Positions 1 through 10,585 of a stretch of 64,000 nucleotides of DNA are shown one piece after another. The DNA is taken from NCBI RefSeq assembly GCF_034006335.1, contig NZ_JAWDIQ010000001.1. One strand, 5' to 3'. Each line of letters starts with the position of its first letter. Position 1 is the first letter of the stretch. The notes below the pieces were generated by a model. That model saw only the letters and a list, made by a program, of their open reading frames with translations, was not told the origin of the DNA and ran no database searches. Position numbers and translations under genes: made by a program. This stretch comes from Paracerasibacillus soli (GTDB lineage: Bacteria > Bacillota > Bacilli > Bacillales > Amphibacillaceae).

Positions 1-822
1 AGCGTTAATATACATGCCGCCGGGATAAGGCATATTTGTTTTTACTCCAAGTACATATGATCGTTCTGCGTACATTCGGGTTGGGTAAAATCCCTGTCCA
101 TCATAAAAAGGAAAATGAGATGCTACGATTACATTACGGCAATAAATCCGCTCCCCTTCTCTCGTAATGATTGCAGGATTTTTATTAAACTCTACATCTA
201 CTGCAACAGTGTTTTCATAAAATTGTACACCATAACGTTCGCATTCTTTCAATAAACCAACCAAATATTTTACAGGATGATACTGTAGCTGGTTTTTCAT
301 CACAAGTGCGATTTTATAGCTAATATCTAATGGCATTTCATTTGTTAACTCACCATCTATTCCGAGTTCTTCATATGCCTTCGCTTCTTTTTCTAATTTA
401 TGTACACCATCATCTGTCGTAGCAAATATATAAGCATCCTGTTCTGTTAAATCACAGAAAATATCTAATGTATTGCAATGATTTTTAATCATCTCCATAG
501 CGTCTACCTGTGCTTGAAAATAAAGAGCTGCTTTTTCTTTTCCGAAATGTTGCATGAGCTCATCGTATATAACACCATGCTGCGCTGTGACTTTTGCCGT
601 AGTATGTCCTGTTGTACCTCCTAGAAAATTTCCAGCATCAATAAGCGCTACTTTTTTATTTTCCTTAGCAAGTAGATAAGCAGCGGTTAATCCTGTAATG
701 CCTCCTCCTACAATCCCTACATCTATATCTTTAATTGTTTGATCAAGTTTAGGGAAAGAGGGAATTTTTGTAGACTGTAACCAATAACTCTCAGGGTATT
801 GCGGCATTGATTTTTCCTTCAT
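1..822 (-). CDS. FAD-dependent oxidoreductase, YhfW-like (3' end beyond window)
   Basis: Open frame running off the window's left edge, so only about 274 N-terminal residues are visible. It starts at an ATG preceded by AAGGGGG. Near residues 35-60 lies a Rossmann dinucleotide fold (GIVGGGITGLTAAYLL), followed by a GHTTAKVTAQHG stretch. Both are typical of the DadA-like oxidoreductases of the Bacillus YhfW type, which usually end in a C-terminal Rieske 2Fe-2S domain; that part is outside the window. Substrate is unknown for the family. It lies downstream of a hemerythrin-like gene on the same strand, about 30 bp away. Confidence is high for the flavoprotein fold and moderate for the YhfW assignment. 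Confidence 0.8.
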   Translation of the reverse strand, partial: MKEKSMPQYPESYWLQSTKIPSFPKLDQTIKDIDVGIVGGGITGLTAAYLLAKENKKVALIDAGNFLGGTTGHTTAKVTAQHGVIYDELMQHFGKEKAALYFQAQVDAMEMIKNHCNTLDIFCDLTEQDAYIFATTDDGVHKLEKEAKAYEELGIDGELTNEMPLDISYKIALVMKNQLQYHPVKYLVGLLKECERYGVQFYENTVAVDVEFNKNPAIITREGERIYCRNVIVASHFPFYDGQGFYPTRMYAERSYVLGVKTNMPYPGGMYINA

Positions 823-851
823 AAATTTTACCCCCTTAAAAGCAATATATT

Positions 852-1280
852 TTACACATCGTCTAAAAACAGCTGTTCTTCTTCACTTTTATGATGAATA
901 TGATTTATAACCAATAATGAATGAAATTGGTAAATCATTTGTTTTGTTACCTTTTTTGTTTCTTCTAATTCCTTTTTTAAATCCCCAATAATAATCCTGA
1001 AAAGTTCATGATCTCGCATTAACATATATATTTGATCTTGTTTATTTTTGTGTTTTTTCAGTAATTCTTGATAGAACCCTTCATCTTCTGCATCTGCGTG
1101 CGCAATAATTCTTTCTTCCCAATGCTCTATTAGTAATTCTACTGTTTGTAAGCAATCTTCTTCACGATGCTCAGTAAACAATTGATCAACTACGTTTGTT
1201 AAATCTCGTGCTTCTGTATATGCCCCTTCATGAATGGAGCGATGAGAATGTAATTGACGTAAAGCCGGTCCTGTACTCAT
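852..1280 (-). CDS. Hemerythrin-like HHE-domain protein
   Basis: A 142-residue, helix-rich, acidic protein with spaced His/Glu residues (SHRSIHEG near the start, HAD.EDEGFY in the middle, HIHHKSEEE at the end), the pattern of HHE cation-binding proteins that hold a di-iron centre. Such proteins bind oxygen or nitric oxide or protect against nitrosative stress. Its place between narI and a flavoprotein suggests a role linked to nitrate respiration, but that is inference. GGGGGC precedes the ATG in a good position. Exact ligand residues cannot be assigned by eye. Confidence 0.7.
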   Translation of the reverse strand: MSTGPALRQLHSHRSIHEGAYTEARDLTNVVDQLFTEHREEDCLQTVELLIEHWEERIIAHADAEDEGFYQELLKKHKNKQDQIYMLMRDHELFRIIIGDLKKELEETKKVTKQMIYQFHSLLVINHIHHKSEEEQLFLDDV

Positions 1281-1447
1281 TTTAGTAATGCCCCCTTATT
1301 ACTTTTAACTTGATTTAATTTAGAATGCTTTCTATAAAAACAATAACACCTTGTGGAAGTTAGTTAGCTATCTAGCTATTGCATACATAGCCAAGCTTAT
1401 ATCATTTTATCCATCATTAAATATTAATCATGCCTTATGTTATTAAT

Positions 1448-2173
1448 TCATTTCCTTTTCTCCGGTAGTTTCACTCTGTCATATCCCTTGATATTTCGAT
1501 ATGGAATAAATCTTCTACGTAAATATTTTAACGGTAAGCTAAATACATGTACGAGTCTTGTAAACGGCCATACTGCAAACAATACAAAAGCAAAGATGAC
1601 GTGTAATTTAAATCCGATGGGTGCATGAGCCATTGCATTTACCATTGCTGCAGATGGGCTTAAGGTTAGTATTTCTCTTATCCAAGGCCCAATCACGACT
1701 CTATAATCAAATGTTCCACCTGTTGCATTGTATCCAGCGGTATTAGTAAAGCCAACTAGTACAACAATACCAAGTAAAACAAGTGACACATAATCACTAG
1801 GACTGGAGTTTCTTACAACGCGTTTGACAGAAACACGACGTAAAAATAGAAAGAACCCACCTACTACAACGAGTAAGCCAGCTAAACTACCAAACCATAT
1901 TGCTCCAAAATGATACATTTCACTTCCGATACCAATGGCATCAAACCATGCCTTTGGAATGAGCAAGCCTCCAACATGGCCAAAAAAAACAAAAATAATC
2001 CCGTAATGAAAAAGTGTACTACCAAACCGAAGTCGCTTTTGTTCTAGAAATTGACTTGATTTTGCAGACCAACCAAATTGATCGGTATTATAACGATAAA
2101 TATGGCCTAGAACAAAGATAGTTAAGGATATATATGGAAGTACTATCCATAATAAAATATCTAGTTTAGTCAT
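1448..2173 (-). CDS. narI: Respiratory nitrate reductase gamma subunit (cytochrome b)
   Basis: The 241-residue membrane anchor of nitrate reductase. It oxidises menaquinol and passes electrons through two b haems to NarH. Five hydrophobic segments are visible. Haem-ligand histidines sit at about H56, H66, H191 and H209, matching the spacing known for Escherichia coli NarI (56, 66, 187, 205). It is the last gene of narGHJI, 20 bp after narJ. Frame intact. Length is normal for the Bacillus protein. Confidence 0.96.
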   Translation of the reverse strand: MTKLDILLWIVLPYISLTIFVLGHIYRYNTDQFGWSAKSSQFLEQKRLRFGSTLFHYGIIFVFFGHVGGLLIPKAWFDAIGIGSEMYHFGAIWFGSLAGLLVVVGGFFLFLRRVSVKRVVRNSSPSDYVSLVLLGIVVLVGFTNTAGYNATGGTFDYRVVIGPWIREILTLSPSAAMVNAMAHAPIGFKLHVIFAFVLFAVWPFTRLVHVFSLPLKYLRRRFIPYRNIKGYDRVKLPEKRK

Positions 2174-2193
2174 GTGTTTTTCATCCTTTCCAG

Positions 2194-2727
2194 TTATGAC
2201 ACATGTTTATTTTGTAAAGTTCGGTATGCCACATCTTGAACTGCTTTTAACAGAAAATGATAAGGGCTATCATTTTCTGTTAATGTTTGATCAAGCTTTT
2301 GAATGGACTTAATATGAAGTTTCAATAAATCCACAGCTTGTTCATCTTTTGCTACCGATAAAAACTCCAAAATTAAAGGTAAATAATCTGGTAATTCATC
2401 CGACTTCGCTTCTAATTTGGATTCCTTAAAAATTTTCCTTAATTGTACTAGCGCTTCCCCACGTTTCCGCGAATCTTTAAACACATGATACGTTAGGTTT
2501 AATGTCACAATTCCATGAAAGTCAAATGTATAAACATAGTTTTCGCATAATTGATCAAATGAGGTTGACTTCATATAATGTAAGAACGATTGAAGATATG
2601 ACCTAATGACAGGCTCTTCAATACTGTTAATTTCAGCCTCAATATAAGCTACTTCCTTTAACCATGTCTTGTCTGGATAATGTAACAATGCTGATGCTAG
2701 TTTAAAGACTTTTTGATTCGTTTTCAT
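2194..2727 (-). CDS. narJ: Nitrate reductase assembly chaperone NarJ
   Basis: A 177-residue soluble helical protein of the TorD/NarJ chaperone family, which inserts the molybdenum cofactor into NarG and delays membrane attachment until the enzyme is complete. It begins MKTNQKVFKLASALLHYPDKTW; the LLHYPD segment is a typical NarJ start. It sits between narH and narI, the standard order, with GGGAGGAATC before the ATG. Frame intact. Confidence 0.92.
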   Translation of the reverse strand: MKTNQKVFKLASALLHYPDKTWLKEVAYIEAEINSIEEPVIRSYLQSFLHYMKSTSFDQLCENYVYTFDFHGIVTLNLTYHVFKDSRKRGEALVQLRKIFKESKLEAKSDELPDYLPLILEFLSVAKDEQAVDLLKLHIKSIQKLDQTLTENDSPYHFLLKAVQDVAYRTLQNKHVS

Positions 2728-2760
2728 GAGATTCCTCCCAATATCCGCTTGCGTAATATT

Positions 2761-4248
2761 CTAGTGGATTAGGATTTTCCCACCAACAAAACAAGTTTTA
2801 CAACCTTCCATAAAGTCTAGCCCAGCAGTTCCTTGATGCGTAAACATATCTCCCGCTTCCTCACGATGAGATTTTGGAATAACATATCGCTCATCGTATT
2901 TTGCAATAGCCGACAAACGATACATTTCTTCCGCCATATCTTCTGTCATACCTGCTTGCTCTAGTATGGAATTGTTAAAAGGTTTATCCAATTGCACAGC
3001 ACGCATGTACGTCCGCATCGCTACAAGTTTACGTAAAACATTTTTGATCACTTTTGTATCACCTGCTGTAAATAAGCTTGCCAAATAATCAATCGGAATA
3101 CGAAATTGATTTATTGTAGGAAAAATTACTTCCGGACTTAATGTATCTACTTGTCCACCCAATGCATTCATAAAAGGACTTAAAGGTGGAATATACCAAA
3201 CCATAGGTAACGTGCGATACTCTGGATGTAATGGCAATGCTATCTTTTGCTCGACTGCAAATTTATATACTGGTGAATGTTGTGCAGCTTCAATCCAATC
3301 TTCTGGTATACCTTGGTTTATTGCTTCTCTTTGTATCTCCGGGTCATATGGATCTAAAAACGTACTTAGTTGTGCTTCATATACATCTTGATCATTTTCA
3401 ACTGATGCTGCTTCCAATACTCTATCTGCATCATATAAAACAATCCCAATATAACGAATACGTCCCACACAAGTTTCCGAACAAATCGTTGGTTGGCCAT
3501 TTTCAATTCTTGGAAAACAAAATGTACATTTTTCTGCTTTATGAGTTTTCCAGTTAAAATATACTTTTTTGTATGGACATCCAGTCATACAAAAACGCCA
3601 ACTGCGACATGTATCTTGGTCAACTAAAACGATACCATCTTCCTCACGCTTATAAATCGCACCTGAAGGGCAAGATGCTACACATGATGGATTTTGGCAA
3701 TGTTCACAAATTCTTGGTAAATACATCATAAATGTCTCTTCAAATTCAAATTTAATTTCTTCGTCGAGATTACGAACGTTAGGATCTCGTTTACCAGTTA
3801 CATGAACACCAGCAAGGTCATCTTCCCAGTTGGGTCCCCATGTAATATCCATATATTCACCTGTTAATTGTGATTTAGGTCGTGCTACAGGTTGGTGTTC
3901 CTTTTCGGGACTGTTAATTAAAGTTTCATAATCATATGTCCAAGGTTCATAATATTCATCTATTTGTACAAGATTTTTATTATAGAATATGTTTAATAGT
4001 TTACTTACCTTACCGCCAGCTCTTAATTCTAATTTGCCATTTCGAACTTGCCAGCCACCTTTTCGTTCTTCATTATCTTCCCATTCTCGAGGATAACCAA
4101 CTCCAGGCTTTGTTTCAACGTTATTCCAGTACATATATTCTGCACCTGGGCGATTCGTCCACGTATTACTGCATGTCACACTACACGTATGACAACCTAT
4201 ACATTTATCTAAGTTCATGACCATTCCAAATTGTGCTTTAATCTTCAA
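2761..4248 (-). CDS. narH: Respiratory nitrate reductase beta subunit (iron-sulfur)
   Basis: Carries electrons from NarI to NarG through one [3Fe-4S] and three [4Fe-4S] clusters. Cysteine groups are visible at C16-C19-C22-C26 and in CEHCQNPSC, CRSWRFC..CPY and CTFCFP. One cluster has Trp in place of a Cys (CRSW), as in other NarH proteins. I choose the TTG start (MKIKAQFGMVMN, 495 aa): GAGGTGG lies just upstream, and homologues begin MKIKAQ. An ATG 15 bp further upstream would overlap that ribosome site. The start overlaps the narG stop by 11 bp, implying translational coupling. Frame intact. Confidence 0.95.
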   Translation of the reverse strand: MKIKAQFGMVMNLDKCIGCHTCSVTCSNTWTNRPGAEYMYWNNVETKPGVGYPREWEDNEERKGGWQVRNGKLELRAGGKVSKLLNIFYNKNLVQIDEYYEPWTYDYETLINSPEKEHQPVARPKSQLTGEYMDITWGPNWEDDLAGVHVTGKRDPNVRNLDEEIKFEFEETFMMYLPRICEHCQNPSCVASCPSGAIYKREEDGIVLVDQDTCRSWRFCMTGCPYKKVYFNWKTHKAEKCTFCFPRIENGQPTICSETCVGRIRYIGIVLYDADRVLEAASVENDQDVYEAQLSTFLDPYDPEIQREAINQGIPEDWIEAAQHSPVYKFAVEQKIALPLHPEYRTLPMVWYIPPLSPFMNALGGQVDTLSPEVIFPTINQFRIPIDYLASLFTAGDTKVIKNVLRKLVAMRTYMRAVQLDKPFNNSILEQAGMTEDMAEEMYRLSAIAKYDERYVIPKSHREEAGDMFTHQGTAGLDFMEGCKTCFVGGKILIH

Positions 4249-7200
4249 GCCAATCCACCTCATCTCTGTCCATACGGCGTATCATTACTTGTTCATCACG
4301 TTGATTTCCTGTAGGGCCATAATAATTAAAACCATAACTAAGCTGTGCATATCCACCAATCAAATGCGTTGGTTTCATATGGATTCGGGTAGGACTATTG
4401 AAAGTGCCACCCCTTGTCTTTGTAATCTTTGAACCTGGAACATTAATTAATCGGTCTTGTACATGGTACATATAAACAATTCCACGCGGCATGCGGTGAC
4501 TGACTACTGCGCGTGCGACGACAACACCATTTCGGTTATACATTTCAATCCAATCATTGTCTTCAATATGAACAGAAGCTGCATCTTCATTATTTAGCCA
4601 TACATGTGGGCCTCCTCTAAATAATGTCAACATAGGCAAAGTGTCATAATAAGTGGAGTGAAAAGACCATTTATAATGTGGTGTTAAGTACCTTAATGTT
4701 ATTTCGTTATCAACTGGTTCAGGCTTTCGATCATTATCATAAAAAGTAAGTTTTTGTAATGGTGGTTTAAATGTCGGTAACTCTTCACCAAATTCAAGCA
4801 TGACATCGTGATCCAAATAAAAATGTTGCCTACCTGTTAATGTTCGAAATGGAATTAATCGTTCCACATTCGTTGTAAATGGTGAATACCTTCTACCACC
4901 AGTCTCTGTTCCACTATAAATTGGTGTAGATAACACTTGTCGTGGTTGCGCCGTAATATCGTTAAATGTGATATGTTCTTCAGCGCGTTCTCTTACCAAA
5001 TCAATTAATTCCTGTCCTGTATTTTCTTCTTGGGCTTTCCACGCTTTCATGGCCATGGAACCATTTGTTGCACTAGACAATGTTAGGATAGCTTCTGCAG
5101 CATTACGGTCTGTATCTAAACTCGGTAAATCGTTATAGTATTTCAAACGTTTATTCGTACCTAAAGTTTTTCTTAGCAGATCATATTCCTCTTTTGCATG
5201 CCAACCAATTCCTTTTGCTCCAATTTGATCACGGACATTACTACCTAATGTAATGAACTTTTCATAAACTTTCGGATAATCTCGTTTTACTACTTGGATG
5301 CGTGGGAAATTAACCCCTGGTATAGGGTCTGTTCCATCATATTTCCAATTGGTACCGTCCATAAGCTTGGGATATTTCGTCTTTTGAATCATGAAGTAAT
5401 GGCGTCGCAACTACATCTTCAATTGGTTCAGGGAAATATGTTTCAGCCATCTCTGAAAACTTTTTAGCTAGTGATTTAAAAGAATTCCAGTCTGATTTTG
5501 ATTCCCAAGGTGCTGCAATCGCTGGATTAAATGGATGTACAAAAGGGTGCATATCTGTACTTGATAAATCGTATTTTTCGTACCATGTTGCAGCTGGTAA
5601 TACGATATCTGAATACAAACCAGTTCCACTCATACGAAAATCATAGTTTATCAACAAATCCAACTTTCCTTTGGTACATCTTCAATCCATTTAATTTCAT
5701 TTGTTCGTTTTTCTTCTTCTTGTTCGCTAAGTGTTCCTTCATGCGTACCAAGTAAATGCTTTAGAAAGTATTCATGTCCTTTAGCGGAACTACCAATTAA
5801 ATTTGCCCGCCACACGAATAATAATTTAGGAAAGTTTTGTGGATTACTAGGATCATCAATTGCAAAATTTACTTCGCCCGATTTAATTTGTTTCACAATC
5901 TTATTTGCCGCTTCTTCGTTCGTCAAATTTTCGCCTAATTTAATTGGGTTTTTATTAAATTGTGGGTATGATGGTACCCAACCTAACCTTGCAGCTACTG
6001 CATTATAATCCCCATGTGCGCATAACGTGGCTCCTTTGTTAAAGGAGAAATAAGTTGATCTACTTTTTGGTCTTCTGTGCGCCATTGCTCGGTAGCAAAA
6101 TAGAAAAAGGATGTACCTTGATGTAGTCGTGGTGGGCCTCCCCAATCACGTGCCATCGCAATTGTCTGCCAACCTTCAAGAGGACGAACTTTTTCTTGTC
6201 CAACATAATGTGCCCATCCTCCACCGTTTACTCCTTCACACCCTGTTAATAAGACAAGATTTAAAATGGTGCGATATACCATATCGGAATGGTACCAATG
6301 GTTAATTCCTGACCCCATAATAATCATGGAGCGCCCTTTAGAATCAATTGCATTTTGAGCAAACTCTCTAGCAATTTGGGCAACATCCACTTTCGATACT
6401 CCTGTAAGTTTTTCTTGCCAGGCCGGAGTAAAAGCAGTATCAGCATCATCGTAGGTTACTTTGACTTCACCTGGTAACCCCCGTGTTACACCACAATTAG
6501 CTATTAATAAATCAAAAACTGTCGTGATATACGTATCTTTACCGTTAATCTTTATTTTTTTTACTGGTACACGGCGGGTGAAAATTTGCTTCGTGTTAAT
6601 CGTAAATTCAGGGAATTGAACATCAACGATTTCTTCAAAATGATCGGCAAAAGATAATGCAGGTTCAATATCACCAAGTTGATTATCCGAATCCTGTAAA
6701 TGTAAATTCCATGTTTGGTTGTTTTCCCAACGATGTCCAATTGTTCCATTCGGCGCGGCAAAGTGTTTTCTTTTTTCATCGTATACAACTGTTTTCCACT
6801 CAGCATTAGAAATATCCATATGTATATCTGCAGCCCGTAAAAACTTACCTGCACGTAGGTTTTCACCATTTTCTTCAAGTGTTATCAAAAACGGTAGATC
6901 CGTGAACTTTTTAACATAATCGACAAAATAAGGTGTTTCATTGTCAACATAATATTCTTTTAAAATAACATGGGTCATCGCCATGCCAAGTGCTGCATCC
7001 ATGCCAGCTTCTACTGCCAACCACTTATCTGCGAACTTAACATATTCGGCATAATCAGGCGCAACTGCTACAACTTTTGTTCCTTTATAGCGAGATTCCA
7101 CCATAAAATGTGCATCAGGAGTCCTAGTTTGAGGAAGGTTTGAGCCCCATACAAGTAAATAAGTAGAATTGTACCAATCTGAACTTTCAGGAACATCTGT

Positions 7201-7911
7201 TTGTTCTCCCCAAACTTGCGGAGAAGCTGGTGGTAAATCTGCATACCAATCATAAAAGCTTAATAGCGATGCGCCAACTAAATTTAAAAAGCGCGATCCC
7301 GCTGCATAACTTACCATCGACATAGCTGGAATTGGCGAAAATCCAAAAATGCGATCCGGGCCTTCTTCTTGAATGGTGTGTATCATGGAAGAAGCAATTA
7401 GTGTATTAATTTCTTCCCAAGTTGTACGAATGAATCCACCTTTACCACGAGCTTTTTTGTATTCCATTGCCTTTTGGGGATCTTCGACAATACTTTTCCA
7501 TGCAGCTACAGGGTCTTTTTTATCTTGTAAAGCACGAGACCATATTTTTAACAAAGACGATCGTATGTATGGATATCGAACACGTTGTGGGCTATAGGTG
7601 TACCATGAAAATGTGGCCCCTCTTGGACATCCTCTCGGCTCATATTCTGGCATTCCAGGCCCAGTTGAAGGATAGTCAGTTTGCTGGGTTTCCCATGCAA
7701 TGATGCCGTCTTTAACATGGACTTTCCAACTGCATGAGCCTGTGCAGTTTACTCCGTGCGTCGTTCGAACTACTTTATCATGTTGCCAACGATCGCGATA
7801 ATACTTTTCACTATGACGGTCTAGTGGAGATCTTTCATATTGTTCATTAATTTTGTCCGATTTCCCAAAATAAGATAAACGTTTCCAAAATGGACGTGTA
7901 GACTGTTTCAT
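4238..7911 (-). CDS. narG: Respiratory nitrate reductase alpha subunit, frame broken in this sequence
   Basis: Catalytic subunit that reduces nitrate at a bis-MGD molybdenum site. The N-terminus shows the [4Fe-4S] ligands (THGVNCTGSC, then GCPRGA), and Mo-pterin segments follow. Restored length is about 1225 residues, normal for Bacillus NarG. Three breaks split it: near 6010-6013 (a G run one short), near 5665 (an A run one short, between DVPKE and KLDLLIN) and near 5359 (two G apparently missing). Protein similarity runs straight across each break, so these look like sequencing errors. First gene of narGHJI. Confidence 0.93.
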
Positions 7912-8146
7912 AAGGAACCTCCAATAGCATAAAGTAATCTTGCATTTTATTTTTCAATAATCTATTACCAAGTATGTCCAAATATCATTTTTACATTCTT
8001 CACTTTAGTTGTTTATCCAAAATATAGAAGAATATAGTACGGGATGGTTTCATGCAAAAATTAATATTAACACCGTGACGTAACGTATAATGAATGTCCT
8101 CCATATGCTATACTTGTTTTAAAGATTTTGTGAAGGAAGGTATAGA
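7912..8146. promoter_or_regulatory. Divergent nar / acyP intergenic region
   Basis: The 235-bp AT-rich gap between narG (minus) and acyP (plus) must hold both promoters. On the minus strand a TTGGTA, 16-bp spacer, TAAAAT pair lies near 7940-7970 and could serve narG; this is weak evidence. I found no convincing Fnr-type TGTGA-N6-TCACA palindrome. An ACGTAACGT motif near 8078-8088 is too short to assign. Confidence 0.3.
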
Positions 8147-8416
8147 ATGTACACACGTATTCTTGTATTTGGTCATGTACAAGGTGTAGGATTTCGAATC
8201 ACGACAAAACTTCGAGCAGATCAACTCGAATTAGCAGGATTCGTTCGAAATTTACCTGATGGTTCCGTTGAAATCAAAGTGGAAGGCAATAAACATAAGA
8301 TTGCAGCACTAATAGAAGAAATAAAAAGTGGGTATCATCCTGGGATTGTTATAGAAAGGTTAGATATAGAAAAAGGAATAAATACAAATAGCTTTAAAAA
8401 CTTTATCATAAAATAA
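8147..8416 (+). CDS. acyP: Acylphosphatase
   Basis: An 89-residue small enzyme that hydrolyses the carboxyl-phosphate bond of acylphosphates. The signature GHVQGVGFR is at residues 9-17, giving catalytic Arg17, and GFVRNLPDGSVE supplies catalytic Asn35. Length is normal for the family. GAAGGAAGG lies 7 bp before the ATG. It stands alone on the plus strand, ending in a hairpin shared with the converging ferredoxin gene. Confidence 0.95.
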   Translation: MYTRILVFGHVQGVGFRITTKLRADQLELAGFVRNLPDGSVEIKVEGNKHKIAALIEEIKSGYHPGIVIERLDIEKGINTNSFKNFIIK

Positions 8417-8462
8417 ATGGCATATTGAGCGCAACATGACATCCTTTACAAAGCCAAAACAA

Positions 8463-8501
8463 AAAAGAGGTTGTCCATCATGTAAAATGGCTACCTCTTT
8501 T
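8463..8501. terminator. Bidirectional terminator between acyP and ferredoxin
   Basis: Inverted repeat AAAAGAGGT / ACCTCTTTT with an inner CCAT/ATGG pair, flanked by A on the left and T on the right, between two converging genes. Confidence 0.75.
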
Positions 8502-8510
8502 GCATTATTA

Positions 8511-8750
8511 TTATTGTTTTTTGAAAAACTTACGATTCAGTTCAATATAAGCGGTCTCTTCTTCAGGCACTTCGTCTTCTATAAAGATTGCCTGAACGGG
8601 GCAAACCGCCTCACAGGCACCGCAGTCAATACATATATCTGGATCAATATAAAACATATCTTTTCCCTCTTCTATGCAATCGACTGGACATACTTCTACA
8701 CATTCTGCAGCTTTTTCATCTTTACACGGAGATGTAATAACAAATGCCAT
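8511..8750 (-). CDS. 4Fe-4S dicluster ferredoxin
   Basis: A 79-residue acidic electron carrier. Two cysteine groups are visible: C..C.EVCPVDC in the first half and CIDCGACEAVCP in the second, the layout of 2[4Fe-4S] or 7Fe ferredoxins. It begins MAFVITSPC, as in the short ferredoxin found across Bacillaceae. Partner enzymes cannot be inferred from position. GGAGGAAACG precedes the ATG. Confidence 0.92.
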   Translation of the reverse strand: MAFVITSPCKDEKAAECVEVCPVDCIEEGKDMFYIDPDICIDCGACEAVCPVQAIFIEDEVPEEETAYIELNRKFFKKQ

Positions 8751-8786
8751 CTACGTTTCCTCCTTCAGTCCATTAAAACTGTAAGC

Positions 8787-8993
8787 TTAGCTTATTTCTT
8801 TAAAGTATTCTTTTAAAAAGCCGCCAATTCTATTGCTGTTATCAACAATAAAGTAAAACTCATCTGTTTCATTTTTTACATCATATATTTTCCCTGGTGT
8901 TAACTTTTGATTTACAATAAACTTTTTTGCATTCGTGTGTACACATTTTATTTGTTTTATTACAGGTCTCGTTTCCCAATCTAAATGAATCAA
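8787..8993 (-). CDS. DUF6501-type conserved small protein
   Basis: A 68-residue protein of unknown function, MIHLDWETRPVIKQIKCVH at the start and GKIYDVKNETDEFYFIVDNSNRIGGF near the end. I recognise this pattern from small Bacillaceae proteins annotated DUF6501. The TTG start is chosen because GAGGGGAG lies about 10 bp upstream; an in-frame ATG 24 bp earlier lacks a ribosome site and would place that motif inside the gene. No role is proposed. Confidence 0.6.
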   Translation of the reverse strand: MIHLDWETRPVIKQIKCVHTNAKKFIVNQKLTPGKIYDVKNETDEFYFIVDNSNRIGGFLKEYFKEIS

Positions 8994-9041
8994 TTTAATA
9001 AATCTCCCCTCAATCATACATTTCTTATTTATTATCTTACA

Positions 9042-9994
9042 TTATGATAATAAGTATAAATAATTTTCATATCCTTCTTTAGCCATTTCTTCTTTTGGAA
9101 TAAACTTTAATGCTGCAGAATTAATACAATAACGCAAGCCACCTTGCTCTTTAGGTCCATCATTAAAAACATGACCTAAATGAGCATCCGCTTGCCTACT
9201 CCTTACCTCTGTTCGAAACATGCCATGGGACGTATCCATATGCTCAGTCACTTCGGTTCCGTCAATTGGTTTGGTGAAGCTTGGCCAGCCACATCCCGCA
9301 TCAAATTGATCTTTAGATGAAAATAATACTTTTCCTGAAATAACATCTACATAGATTCCTTCTGCTTTATTATCCCAATATTCATTTTCAAATGGAGGCT
9401 CTGTACCATTTTCCTGTGTTACGTGATATTGCATGGATGTAAGACGGGCTTTTAAAGCTTCTTTATCCTCCTGCCATGTTTCTTTTAAAAAACTTTCTCT
9501 ACCGGAACCTTTTTTATACATTTTATAATGAAACGGATTCTTTTTATAATAATGTTGATGATTTTCTTCTGCCGGGTAAAATGGTTTAGCGGGTAAAATC
9601 TTCGTAACGATTGGTTTAGAAAACTTTCCGCTTAACGTTAGCTCAGCTTTAGATTGTTCTGCAAGCGCCTTTTGTTCTTGATTATGATAAAAAATTGCTG
9701 TTTTATATGATTCTCCACGGTCATGAAACTGTCCACCCGAATCTGTTGGATCAATTTGTTGCCAATAGATGTTGACAAGCTCTTTATAAGGCATTTTACT
9801 TGGGTCAAATGTTATTTGAACTGCTTCCACATGTCCAGTTGTATCAGAACAAACTTGTTCGTATGTTGGATTTTCAATTTCCCCGCCTGTATAGCAGAAA
9901 TGACTTCAATGATACCTGGCCGCTTATCAAAAGGTTCCACCATACACCAAAAGCAACCACCTGCAAACGTAGCTCGTTCTATTTTATCAGCCAT
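9042..9994 (-). CDS. msrAB: Fused methionine sulfoxide reductase A/B, frame broken
   Basis: Repairs oxidised methionine. The N-terminal MsrA domain (about 1-160) has the GGCFWC active site, with the catalytic Cys at residue 14, acting on the S-sulfoxide. The C-terminal MsrB domain (about 170-317) shows CGWPSF, HLGHVF and the catalytic RYCINSAAL, acting on the R-sulfoxide. One reading-frame break near 9895 (GG read as G) separates residues up to EVIS from GYTGGEIENP. Restored length is 317. A single fused polypeptide differs from the separate msrA and msrB of B. subtilis. GGAGGGG precedes the ATG. Confidence 0.93.
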
Positions 9995-10060
9995 TGTGAA
10001 CCCCTCCTATTTACTCCTATTTTTTCGCGAATTAAAAATAAAATCAAGTTGTATGCTTAT

Positions 10061-10585
10061 TTATATAAATAACTTAGGAATAGATTCCCCAGTTTTCTTA
10101 TCATTTATTGGCGTATATGTTTGATTTGTTTGTGGCACTTCTGGTTTTGGTAGTTCCTCATCCGTTACGAATTCTTTTGTTTCACCTTTTTTAGATGCAG
10201 TTTCAGATTCAGCTTCTACCCCTTCTATACTTTCAGTTTCTTCTTGTATTTCTTCATCCTCCTCTGATTCATTAAATGATTTCAATAATTGATACATGGC
10301 AGGTAAATTTTTCACAATTGGCCCGTACTGTTTTACTAGCGGTGCAGTTGTTTCTATAACACGCAATACTTGCTGCACATTATTAATGACATTGGAAATA
10401 TTATGAATCCCAAATCCAGTTCCGGACGTTCCTAATCCTGTTCCAACACCACTACTTACACCAGGTTGTAATATACGTTGAATAATGTTTGGTACTGCTC
10501 TACCTTGAGGTGTTGGGGGTAAAGGTTGCATTCCTCTCATAGGATATGACATCTGTTGACCTGGTCTTTGTTGAAAAAATACCAT
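10061..10585 (-). CDS. yqfQ: YqfQ (VrrA)-like protein
   Basis: A 174-residue low-complexity protein: a Gln/Pro/Met-rich head, a Gly-rich middle (GVGTGLGTSGTGFG), a conserved block NNVQQVLRVIETTAPLVKQY followed by GPIVKNLPAMY, and an acidic Glu-rich tail. The central block matches the YqfQ/VrrA family of Bacillus, which is linked to spores and of unknown biochemical role. The acidic tail is variable and not informative. Single gene, minus strand. Confidence 0.75.
   Translation of the reverse strand: MVFFQQRPGQQMSYPMRGMQPLPPTPQGRAVPNIIQRILQPGVSSGVGTGLGTSGTGFGIHNISNVINNVQQVLRVIETTAPLVKQYGPIVKNLPAMYQLLKSFNESEEDEEIQEETESIEGVEAESETASKKGETKEFVTDEELPKPEVPQTNQTYTPINDKKTGESIPKLFI

Noticed and set aside
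3231..4220. Plus-strand open frames antisense to narH
   Set aside because: They mirror the strongly conserved narH reading frame and have no ribosome sites.
7912..8146. Fnr-box search upstream of narG
   Set aside because: No TGTGA-N6-TCACA palindrome; the ACGTAACGT motif is too short to claim a regulator.
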